This document shows, piece by piece, positions 1-6,112 of a DNA stretch of 16,023 nt. A model generated the notes under the pieces. The model ran no database searches. It had not been told where the DNA came from and was given only the letters and a program-made list of their open reading frames with translations. This DNA is from Desulfuromonas sp. (GTDB taxonomy: Bacteria > Desulfobacterota > Desulfuromonadia > Desulfuromonadales > SZUA-401). Position 1 is the stretch's first letter. Each line of letters begins with the position of its first letter. The translations under genes and the position numbers were made by a program. The stretch lies in assembly GCA_002869605.1 (NCBI GenBank), contig PKUI01000011.1:1-16023 (forward strand), in the 5' to 3' direction.

Positions 1-214
1 CCCAGGCGATGTTCTCAGCGGACGGTGATTGCTTGACAAAGTACTTGTCTTTGGGCGAGCGACCGGTAAATTTGCCGGTATCGACCATCATGGTGCCGTT
101 ATTGGCGACCTGGCCCTCGTTATTGCGCTGCTCATGCTCAAACAGCTCGTCGTAACTCAGATTGTGATAAACCGTTCCAACACTTTTCAACCCTAAGGTT
201 TTCGCTTCCAGCAT
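1..214 (-). CDS. pckA: Phosphoenolpyruvate carboxykinase (ATP), N-terminal part
   Basis: This is the first 71 codons of a gene that runs off the left edge. The enzyme interconverts oxaloacetate plus ATP with phosphoenolpyruvate, ADP and CO2 in the cytoplasm, linking the TCA cycle to gluconeogenesis. The visible part contains the N-terminal signature [15 protein letters not shown] (residues 46-60), which is characteristic of the ATP-dependent family. The full family length is about 530 residues, so most of the protein, including the nucleotide-binding region, lies outside the window. The ATG at 214 is preceded by AGAGGAGAACC, a strong ribosome binding site, which supports this start. The gene has the same direction as the hydrogenase operon to its right but is separated from it by an intrinsic terminator and its own upstream region, so it is probably transcribed independently. 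Confidence 0.93.
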   Translation of the reverse strand, partial: MLEAKTLGLKSVGTVYHNLSYDELFEHEQRNNEGQVANNGTMMVDTGKFTGRSPKDKYFVKQSPSAENIAW

Positions 215-313
215 GGTTCTCCTCTTCACTCCGTTGTGGCGGGTTCCTTGGATTTTATTAGCGCTGGCAGGGGGTGAGGGACTGGGCCGGCACCGGTTAT
301 CTACAGACTAGTT

Positions 314-350
314 GTGTTCGCAGCGAACGCCATTCCGGGCACGCGAACAC
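314..350. promoter_or_regulatory. Candidate operator upstream of pckA (repeated GCGAAC half-sites)
   Basis: GTGTTCGC (314-321) and GCGAACAC (343-350) form a perfect 8-base inverted repeat. A third half-site, GCGAACGC (323-330), makes a tight palindrome with the first (GTTCGC-A-GCGAAC, 316-328) and a direct repeat with the third at 20-base spacing, about two helical turns. On the minus strand a possible -10 box, TATAAG (359-354), sits immediately upstream, so the repeats would cover the transcription start of pckA. No convincing -35 box was found. A repressor site is the simplest reading. The regulator is unknown. Confidence 0.4.
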
Positions 351-427
351 GCTCTTATACACCAAATAGTGGCCATTGGGAAGGGACTCTAACAAATTTA
401 ATCAAAATAAAAAAGAAAAATTTCCCT

Positions 428-459
428 AAAAAAGGGCAGGTAACCTGAAGTACCCGCCC
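428..459 (-). terminator. Intrinsic terminator of the hydrogenase operon
   Basis: Read on the minus strand, GGGC (459-456) and TACC-type bases pair across an 8-base loop: GGGC/GCCC and GGTA/TACC stems are separated by one mismatch. The hairpin is followed directly by six T residues (433-428). It lies 24 bases beyond the stop codon of the last hydrogenase-operon gene, the expected place for its terminator. Confidence 0.75.
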
Positions 460-482
460 CTAAACTCTAAGCAAAGAAAGTT

Positions 483-881
483 TCAACGTGAACGCGCCCT
501 GATATAGGCGACCAACTGCCATATCTGCTCTTCAGTATAGTGTGCTCCCCAGGCCGGCATCACCGAACCGCGTGAACGAAAAGGCTCCACATTTTTACCT
601 TCTGCAATCCGCCAGTAGAGATAGGCTGGGTCAACACTGTGGTACTGCGGATCTGAAAAATCCATCGGCGGAGGATCGTAATCGTTGGCGCGCTGCGAGC
701 GGCCCTCTTCCACATGCCCGTGACAAAAGGCACAATTGTCTAAAAACAGCTGTTGCCCAGCACGCTGCGCCTCTAAAGATCCCAATAGCTGTTGAGGAAT
801 TTCCCGTTTCGGATAATCGATCTGTCCCCCGCTGCATGCAACGAGCAACAGCACAAGGCCCAGGAAACCGATTCCCTTCAT
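483..881 (-). CDS. Monohaem c-type cytochrome lipoprotein of the hydrogenase operon
   Basis: This is a 132-residue protein with a short hydrophobic signal ending in the lipobox LVAC (Cys16), so it should be a lipid-anchored exported protein. It has one haem c motif, CAFCH (residues 50-54), and a likely axial methionine in SVMPAWG (Met108), the layout of a class I cytochrome c domain such as those in CcoP-like proteins. It is the last gene of the operon: its ATG lies one base after the stop of the protease gene (TGATATG), so translation is probably coupled, and a terminator follows. From this position I infer that it accepts or relays electrons from the hydrogenase or its cytochrome b in the periplasm. 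No close family name is recognisable, and a general role in another respiratory chain cannot be excluded. Confidence 0.85.
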   Translation of the reverse strand: MKGIGFLGLVLLLVACSGGQIDYPKREIPQQLLGSLEAQRAGQQLFLDNCAFCHGHVEEGRSQRANDYDPPPMDFSDPQYHSVDPAYLYWRIAEGKNVEPFRSRGSVMPAWGAHYTEEQIWQLVAYIRARSR

Positions 882-882
882 A

Positions 883-1374
883 TCAGGTCACACTTTCCGC
901 TTGGTCTTGAGGCGTCACGCCCCACCGCTGTAGATCCTTTAAAATTCCTTCGATCACACGCTCTAGTGACGGCTTCACCTCGGCTGAAAGCTCAACGCCC
1001 ATCTCCACCGTACGCGGCTGTACTCCCCAGACAACCAGCTCCCCGGGGAGGTTCCCTTGAAGCTCGGCGACTGCCAGCAGGTCCTGAATACCCATCTGAT
1101 GTACCGAAACCTTGCTCGCAAGCGCTCGGGGGACCTCTTCACCCTCAAGCCTGAATATCGACCCGGGGTCAGCATCCATCTCCAGGGCATCAATAATCAG
1201 TAACTGGTCAATGCCTTCAAACATGGGCAGCAAGTCGAGCCCAAGTGTGCCACCGTCTTCAACACGTACACCTTCCGGAAAGGTGAAGCGGGCACGTAGA
1301 GTATCTACGGCCCGCCCACCAAAGCCATCATCCGTCATGATGGTGTTTCCCAAACCAAGAACCAGAATCGACAT
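883..1374 (-). CDS. [NiFe]-hydrogenase maturation endopeptidase (HyaD/HybD family)
   Basis: This 163-residue protein has the usual length of hydrogenase-specific proteases. These enzymes remove the C-terminal tail of the large subunit once nickel has been inserted. The N-terminal signature GLGN followed by DDGFG (residues 7-19) is present, and the three nickel-sensing positions known from HybD/HycI are filled by Asp16, Asp62 and His92. Asp rather than Glu at position 16 matches HycI. The ATG overlaps the stop of the cytochrome b gene (TAATG), with GAGGA upstream inside that gene, which indicates translational coupling. Its expected substrate is the large subunit encoded two genes upstream, which still carries a 15-residue tail after its final DPCLACAVH motif. 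The equivalent Geobacter gene has been called hyaP. Confidence 0.93.
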   Translation of the reverse strand: MSILVLGLGNTIMTDDGFGGRAVDTLRARFTFPEGVRVEDGGTLGLDLLPMFEGIDQLLIIDALEMDADPGSIFRLEGEEVPRALASKVSVHQMGIQDLLAVAELQGNLPGELVVWGVQPRTVEMGVELSAEVKPSLERVIEGILKDLQRWGVTPQDQAESVT

Positions 1375-2024
1375 TAAAGGTCCTCGGGCTCAATGAAACG
1401 ATACCCACTGAAGATGCCGCTCATGGTCCCGTTCCGCTCCTTTATATCCATCAACCACCCGCTGTAGACATGGTTGATGACGAAACCGATCAGCAACCAC
1501 ATCACCATGTGATGAGTCAGTCGCAGGCCCTGGTTCCCGAAAAGATTGACCAGCGGCATGAAAAGGCTCGCCATCACCCCGTCAGGGCGATACTGGGCGT
1601 AAAGGGCAAACCCGCTGAATATCTGCACCAGGAAGAGGCAGAAGATGCCGGCATAGGCCATGGCCGCGACCGGATTATGGCCGACCTCGTAAGAGATCTG
1701 CTTGCCGGTAAAGGTGTAGTAACGAAACATCTTGATGAAGTTTCTGCGTCCGGTCTCGGTCAGCCAGGGCATAAACGCCCGCCACGAAGCATGATGATTG
1801 CCGGCGAACATCCAGTAGATGCGCGCCAGCACCGATACCGTGAGCGCGTAGGCTGCAACGTAATGCACGAAGCGAACCCAGCCCATAACGAAACCGCCGT
1901 CGGCACCGGCAATAAAGGGGTTACCGATATAGACCCCGGTCAATGACAGAGTGACGATTGAAAGGACATTGACCCAGTGCGTGATACGCACCGGCCATTC
2001 CCATACATAACGTATCTCGAGCAT
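1374..2024 (-). CDS. Hydrogenase cytochrome b subunit (HyaC/HupC type)
   Basis: This 216-residue membrane protein has four predicted transmembrane segments (about 17-34, 47-70, 118-143, 168-191). It contains the family signatures RITHW near the N-terminus and GHNP (115-118) before the third helix. Candidate haem b ligands are His16, His54, His171 or His172, and His185, as in the diheme cytochromes b that anchor membrane-bound hydrogenases and hand electrons to quinone. The ATG at 2024 has AAGGAGG at suitable spacing inside the 15-base gap after the large-subunit gene. The gene overlaps the following protease gene by one base. In the Geobacter Hya operon the corresponding gene is named hyaB; I leave the symbol empty because that name means the large subunit in E. 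coli. Confidence 0.94.
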   Translation of the reverse strand: MLEIRYVWEWPVRITHWVNVLSIVTLSLTGVYIGNPFIAGADGGFVMGWVRFVHYVAAYALTVSVLARIYWMFAGNHHASWRAFMPWLTETGRRNFIKMFRYYTFTGKQISYEVGHNPVAAMAYAGIFCLFLVQIFSGFALYAQYRPDGVMASLFMPLVNLFGNQGLRLTHHMVMWLLIGFVINHVYSGWLMDIKERNGTMSGIFSGYRFIEPEDL

Positions 2025-2039
2025 GGCATTCCTCCTTGG

Positions 2040-3752
2040 TTAGAGGGCCTTGACCCGGATAATCTCCGAACCTCGTCCGTCGAGAACATGGACTGCGCAG
2101 GCCAGACAGGGGTCGAAGGAGTGAATGGTACGCAGGATCTCAACCGGCTTCTCAGGGTTGGCTATCGGGGTGCCGATCAGTGACGATTCATACGGCCCCA
2201 TCTGGCCGAGGGCGTCTCGAGGTCCTGCATTCCAGGTCGAGGGAACGACTGCCTGGTAGTTCGCTATCTGCTGGTTCTCAATGCGGATCCAGTGCCCCAG
2301 CGCACCACGGGGTGCTTCGTGGAAACCGAAGCCCTGGGCTTCTTTGGGCCAGCTGGCCGGATCCCACATCTCGGAGTTATGTACCTCAAGAACACCGCGG
2401 TCCATGTTGGCGGCCAGCTCCTGTAACCATTTTTCATTGCGACGTGCCAGGACGAGGCAGTCGATACCACGGGCAGCGGTACGGCCGAGGGTCGAGAAGA
2501 GCGCATCGGCACCGACGTTAAGCGTGGTCAGTACGTGATTGACGACGTCCTGAACATCCTTGTTGCCGGCTGCATACGCAACCAGGTTACGAGCCAGAGG
2601 ACCGACCTCCATCGGCTGGTCATCGTAGCGCGGTGACTTCACCCAGGAGTACTTGCTCTCGGTGTCGAGGAACTCGTAGGGAGGTTTGGGGCCGGTGTAA
2701 TTCGGTGAAGTCTGCCCCTGGTATGGATGCAGACCCTTGTCGTCACCGCCAGAGTAGTTGTACCAGGAGTTGGTGACATACTCGTTCACCTTCTTTTCAT
2801 CAAAGGGCAGGACATTGGCGAGATCTTTGCCCATGATGATGCCGCGCGGCATATAGAAGCTGTCAGAACTGCCGCTGTTGTCCTCGGGGAAGTCTCCGTA
2901 GCTGAGGTAGTTGCCGACACCACCACCGATTGCCGCCCAATCCTTGTAGAAGGAGGCTACAGCCAGCAGATCGGGAATGTAGACCTGCTCAACAAACTGA
3001 CGTGCCTGCTTGAAGAGTTTGGCCATGTGGGCAATCTTGTCCGCGTTGATCGCGTTCTGGCTGTCGGGGTCGACCGGAATCGACATGCCACCAACCAGGA
3101 AGGTCTGCGGATGGGGGTTTTTCGAGCCGAGGATGGCGTGGATTTTGATGACTTCCTTCTGCCATTCGAGGGCTTCCAGATAGTGAGCGACTGCCATCAG
3201 GTTGGCTTCGGGCGGCAAGCGGTATGCGCTGTGCCCCCAGTAGGCGTTCTGGAACGGACCGAGGCGCCCGGTATCGACAAAAGCCTGAACCCTCTCCTTG
3301 ACCGCCTTGAAGTGCTTGACGCTCGAATTCGGCCAGTCGGAGATCGATTGCGCCAGTGCCGCAGTCTTTTTCGGATCAGCCTGCAGGGCGCTGGTAATAT
3401 CGACCCAGTCGAGCGCATGCAGGTGATAAAAGTGAATCACATGGTCCTGAACGTTCTGGATGCCCATGATAAGGTTACGGATCAGGCGAGCATTGTCCGG
3501 GATCTGAATCTTCAATGCATCTTCCACCGCGCGGATGCTGGCCATGGAGTGCACGGTGGTACACACACCGCAGAAACGCTGGGTGAAATGATGGGCATCA
3601 CGCGGATCGCGCCCTTTGAGGATTTCTTCAATACCGCGAAAGGCAGTCGAGGAGCTCCACGCGTTGGTAATCTTGCCGCCCTCGATCTGGGCTTCGATAC
3701 GCAGGTGCCCCTCGATACGAGTAATGGGGTCGACAACAATCTTTTTGGCCAT
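2040..3752 (-). CDS. [NiFe]-hydrogenase large (catalytic) subunit, group 1
   Basis: This 570-residue subunit carries the Ni-Fe site that splits H2. The N-terminal ligand motif RFCGVCTTVH gives Cys61 and Cys64, and the C-terminal motif DPCLACAVH gives Cys549 and Cys552. The conserved Glu14 (TRIEGH) and second-shell Arg482 (EAPRGALGHW) are also present. Fifteen residues follow His555, the part removed by the maturation protease. It has no export signal of its own and should travel through the Tat system bound to the small subunit. Its ribosome binding site, AAGGAGGAG, is embedded in the last codons of the small-subunit gene (encoding KKEE), three bases separate the two genes, and translation is probably coupled. 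The motifs match periplasmic uptake hydrogenases (group 1). The exact subgroup cannot be fixed by eye, but the order of the first four genes matches the Hya operon of Geobacter. Confidence 0.97.
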   Translation of the reverse strand: MAKKIVVDPITRIEGHLRIEAQIEGGKITNAWSSSTAFRGIEEILKGRDPRDAHHFTQRFCGVCTTVHSMASIRAVEDALKIQIPDNARLIRNLIMGIQNVQDHVIHFYHLHALDWVDITSALQADPKKTAALAQSISDWPNSSVKHFKAVKERVQAFVDTGRLGPFQNAYWGHSAYRLPPEANLMAVAHYLEALEWQKEVIKIHAILGSKNPHPQTFLVGGMSIPVDPDSQNAINADKIAHMAKLFKQARQFVEQVYIPDLLAVASFYKDWAAIGGGVGNYLSYGDFPEDNSGSSDSFYMPRGIIMGKDLANVLPFDEKKVNEYVTNSWYNYSGGDDKGLHPYQGQTSPNYTGPKPPYEFLDTESKYSWVKSPRYDDQPMEVGPLARNLVAYAAGNKDVQDVVNHVLTTLNVGADALFSTLGRTAARGIDCLVLARRNEKWLQELAANMDRGVLEVHNSEMWDPASWPKEAQGFGFHEAPRGALGHWIRIENQQIANYQAVVPSTWNAGPRDALGQMGPYESSLIGTPIANPEKPVEILRTIHSFDPCLACAVHVLDGRGSEIIRVKAL

Positions 3753-3755
3753 GGG

Positions 3756-4877
3756 TTACTCCTCCTTCTTCACTTTATCGGATTCCATTGCATCGCCCTT
3801 GCGCAATGCGCTGGCAACGCCGTGTGCAGCGAAAGCCACGCCGGTAGCCGCCGCCAGACCGAGGCCGATCTTGTCGGCGGTATCTTCCACGCCGAAACCT
3901 GGCACGTTCGGCAAACGCCTGTAGAACGGGCTCATCGTGTCCCAGAAGCCGGGCTCGGAGCAACCGATACAGCCGTGTCCGGCCATTACCGGCCAGCTGA
4001 GGCCTTCGTTGTAGCGTACTGTCGGGCAGTTATGGAACGTCTCAGGTCCTTTGCAGCCGAGCTTGTAAAGGCAGTAGCCCTGGCGGTGACCCGGGTCACC
4101 AAACGCTTCGGCGTACTGACCGGCATCGAAATGTCCGCGCCGTTCGCAGTTGTCATGAATCCGCTTGCCGTAAGCAAACTTGGGGCGCCCCAGCGCATCG
4201 GTTGCCGGCAGACGGCCGAAGGTCAGGAAATGCACGATGGTTGCCGTGAGGTTCTGGGCATTGACCGGACAACCGGGCAGGTTGATCACTGCAGCCCCGG
4301 GCACCAGGTCAGTCACCGACTTTGCACCTGAAGGGTTGGGAGCCGCTGCGGGGAGACCACCAAAAGAAGCGCAGGAGCCAACAGTAATGGTGGCCGCGGC
4401 ATTACCGACCAGTTTCTTGAGGCTCTCTTCGGCGCTCACGCCACCGACAGTGCAATAGGCGCCATCCGCCCCGGTAGGAATGGAGCCTTCAACAATCAGC
4501 ACATACTTGCCTTTGTACTTCTCCATAGCCTGGTGCTTGGCCTCTTCGGCCAAGTGCCCGGCAGCCGCCATCACCACCTCGGAGTATTCGAGGGAAATCA
4601 CATCGAGGATGATATCGCCGGCGGTCGGCTGGTTGGCACGCAGGAAGGCCTCTGAGTCACCCGAACAACTCTGGTACTCAACCCAGATAACCGGTAGCCG
4701 GGTATCATCGAGGGCCTGGGCAATTTTCGGGGCAAAACCGATCGGCAGGGCCAGAGTGGCTGCCGAGGCTGTGCAGAACTTCATGAAGTCACGACGGCTG
4801 ACCCCCTTGGCTTCCCATTTTTCGAGAATCTCATCGGGGATGGCGACAGGCGCTTGCGGTTGATCCGATCCCTTCAT
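3756..4877 (-). CDS. [NiFe]-hydrogenase small (Fe-S) subunit with Tat signal and Asp-ligated proximal cluster
   Basis: This 373-residue subunit carries electrons from the Ni-Fe site through three Fe-S clusters. The twin-arginine signal SRRDFMK (27-33) is followed by a hydrophobic stretch ending near AQA. Proximal cluster ligands by alignment to the family are Cys71, Asp74, Cys169 and Cys203: the usual CTGC reads CSGD here. The distal cluster ligands His241, Cys244, Cys269 and Cys275 and the medial [3Fe-4S] ligands Cys284, Cys303 and Cys306 are all present. The extra cysteine after the GSCAS motif seen in E. coli Hyd-1-type enzymes is absent (Gly). A C-terminal hydrophobic helix (about 337-358) should anchor it in the membrane. 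I chose the ATG at 4877 because GGAGGAAAGGAGAAAGGG precedes it; the frame extends to a TTG at 4913 that lacks such a site. Confidence 0.96.
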   Translation of the reverse strand: MKGSDQPQAPVAIPDEILEKWEAKGVSRRDFMKFCTASAATLALPIGFAPKIAQALDDTRLPVIWVEYQSCSGDSEAFLRANQPTAGDIILDVISLEYSEVVMAAAGHLAEEAKHQAMEKYKGKYVLIVEGSIPTGADGAYCTVGGVSAEESLKKLVGNAAATITVGSCASFGGLPAAAPNPSGAKSVTDLVPGAAVINLPGCPVNAQNLTATIVHFLTFGRLPATDALGRPKFAYGKRIHDNCERRGHFDAGQYAEAFGDPGHRQGYCLYKLGCKGPETFHNCPTVRYNEGLSWPVMAGHGCIGCSEPGFWDTMSPFYRRLPNVPGFGVEDTADKIGLGLAAATGVAFAAHGVASALRKGDAMESDKVKKEE

Positions 4878-4990
4878 CCCTTTCTCCTTTCCTCCACAGA
4901 ATGGTTCGCACAAAAACTCTATGCAAACAAATTAACGTGATGAAAATCTTTTACAGCATTAGAAAACATCGTTTTATTTACATACACCTC

Positions 4991-5005
4991 ACCGTTTATA
5001 ACGGT
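4991..5005. promoter_or_regulatory. Palindromic operator-like site over the hydrogenase -10 box
   Basis: ACCGTT (4991-4996), a 3-base spacer TAT, and AACGGT (5000-5005) form a perfect inverted repeat. It overlaps the -10 hexamer completely, so a protein bound here would block RNA polymerase. The regulator cannot be named from the sequence. Confidence 0.5.
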
Positions 5006-5024
5006 TTAGTAAATAAAAAGTCAA
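4995..5024 (-). promoter_or_regulatory. Sigma-70-type promoter of the hydrogenase operon
   Basis: On the minus strand, TTGACT (5024-5019) is separated by 18 bases from TATAAA (5000-4995), or by 17 bases from the overlapping TTATAA (5001-4996). Both hexamers are close to consensus. Transcription would start near 4988, giving an untranslated leader of about 110 bases before the hydrogenase small-subunit ATG. Confidence 0.7.
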
Positions 5025-5182
5025 ACAGATATTAGTTACTGTAAATGCAGATAGTTAGATGTTGTTATTTTGTACCACATCGTACGCCCAAAACAGTATA
5101 TCCGGCACACGCAAAACAGCAACGCCATAATGAATTTTTTCTAACACCAGGTGCTGCACTACGCCCCCATGGAAGGTCATGG

Positions 5183-5191
5183 TGCTATACT
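5183..5191 (+). promoter_or_regulatory. Probable extended -10 promoter of the archease operon
   Basis: TGCTATACT fits the extended -10 pattern (TGn followed by TATACT at 5186-5191). No good -35 hexamer is seen, which is common for extended -10 promoters. The start would fall near 5198, giving a leader of about 47 bases before the archease ATG. Confidence 0.5.
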
Positions 5192-5244
5192 TGTCAGTCA
5201 CGCTGCTGGCGCTGATGATGCCAACCTCTGACAGGATTACTTCG

Positions 5245-5655
5245 ATGGCCCCTTTCACTCTTTTGGAACATACGGCCGATATCGGTGTTTGGCCCGAAGG
5301 CGAAAACCTTGCGGAACTGTTTACCGCGGCTTCAGAGGGCCTATGCTGCGTGCTCGGCATACCCGACGGCAGAAACATGCTGACGAAACAGGTTTCTCTC
5401 CACGCCGCCAATCGAGAGGAGTTGCTGGTCTTATGGCTGCAGGAGTTTCTGTACCTGCTGGAGTCGGAACGGTTCTGCCCTCACTCCTTTGATTTTCATT
5501 CGATTACAGAGACACGCCTGCGTGCAGACATTCGCGGGGCATTATCCGATAATCAGCTATTGCCCGCCCGGGGAATCAAGGCGGTAACCTACCATCGTCT
5601 CAAGGTTGAACAAGCAGGGGGGCGATGGCTGGCGACAGTCTATCTCGACCTGTAG
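5245..5655 (+). CDS. Archease (RtcB-associated activator protein)
   Basis: This is a 136-residue protein of normal archease length. Family signatures are LEHTADIGV near residues 6-14, an ELF..A..GL segment, the motif RGIKAVTYHRL towards the C-terminus, and the terminal LDL where archeases have an acidic metal-binding position. Archease speeds up guanylylation and multiple turnover of the RNA ligase RtcB, and the two genes are often adjacent. The ATG at 5245 is preceded by ACAGGA at about 9 bases; upstream in-frame codons lie before or at the predicted transcription start and would add non-conserved sequence. The protein looks intact, whereas the rtcB gene six bases downstream is badly damaged. 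Confidence 0.92.
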   Translation: MAPFTLLEHTADIGVWPEGENLAELFTAASEGLCCVLGIPDGRNMLTKQVSLHAANREELLVLWLQEFLYLLESERFCPHSFDFHSITETRLRADIRGALSDNQLLPARGIKAVTYHRLKVEQAGGRWLATVYLDL

Positions 5656-5661
5656 GGGTTT

Positions 5662-6093
5662 ATGAGCATGCAACTGCATCAAGTTGGCCCATACCGCTGG
5701 CGGATTCCGCGCCACGGCAAGATGCGCACCGATGGCCTGGTCTTCGCCACTGAAGCAATTCTTTCTCAACTGCAGCACGACCGTCCCTGGAACAGGTATG
5801 TAACGTCGCCTGTCTGCCGGGAATTGTCGGGCCCTCCCTGGCGATGCCCGATATCCACTGGGGTTCGGTTTCCCGATCGGGGGCGTGGCCGCCAAAAAAC
5901 CGCCCGGGACATCGATATATTCGGCCAGCTTAACAAGCAGGGTATCATCCTGCGGGCGTCAGAACGTTCGACCGCTGCGGAAGAGATCCCCGAAGCCTAT
6001 AAAGACGTGGCAGATGTGGTACATATATTAGAGGGAGCCGGGCTCGGGAAAATTGTCGCTCGCCTTGTCCCACTGGCCGTCATCAAGGGCTGA
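5662..6093 (+). pseudogene. rtcB: rtcB remnant (RNA-splicing ligase) with frameshifts and large internal deletion
   Basis: The first 44 codons match the RtcB N-terminus (LHQVGPYRWRIPRHGKMRT). The family sequence then continues in another frame after a one-base loss near 5793 (QVCNVACLPGIVGPSLAMPD), and shifts again after a one-base loss near 5865 (GFPIGGVAA). At about 5885-5900 the sequence jumps to the RtcB C-terminus in the original frame, ending PEAYKDVADVVHILEGAGL and AVIKG. Against a family length near 480 residues, about 300 codons are missing. These include the DxNCG metal site, the metal-binding histidines, and the CHGAGR histidine that accepts GMP. The frame still reads through as 143 codons, so a short product may be made, but it cannot be an RtcB ligase. 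A sequencing error could explain the single-base losses but not the deletion. Confidence 0.88.
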
Positions 6094-6112
6094 GAGTCAC
6101 GGAGGTTTTCTT

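Larger units (their letters stand above)
4878..5244. other. Divergent intergenic region between hydrogenase operon and archease
   Basis: This 367-base region is clearly richer in A and T than the flanking genes. It contains the hydrogenase promoter and operator-like palindrome, a hydrogenase leader of about 110 bases, and a probable archease promoter. A direct repeat TAGTTA occurs at 5033-5038 and 5052-5057, upstream of the hydrogenase -35 box, and could be an activator contact. I see no convincing sigma-54 site or FNR-type palindrome and no credible small gene here. Confidence 0.7.

Noticed and set aside
2727..4331. A 534-codon open frame on the plus strand, antisense to both hydrogenase subunits
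   Set aside because: The opposite strand encodes full-length hydrogenase subunits with all metal ligands. The plus-strand product has no recognisable domain and its openness is explained by codon bias of the real genes.
4878..4913. Upstream TTG start for the hydrogenase small subunit (12 extra residues)
   Set aside because: The ATG at 4877 has a near-perfect ribosome binding site, and the extra codons are that site's own sequence.
4995..5024. Sigma-54 promoter for the hydrogenase operon
   Set aside because: No GG/GC pair with the required spacing was seen, whereas a good sigma-70-type promoter is present.
5055..5411. A 118-codon minus-strand frame over the start of archease and the intergenic region
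   Set aside because: It overlaps the archease coding sequence and both promoter regions, has no good ribosome site, and its product is unlike any known protein.
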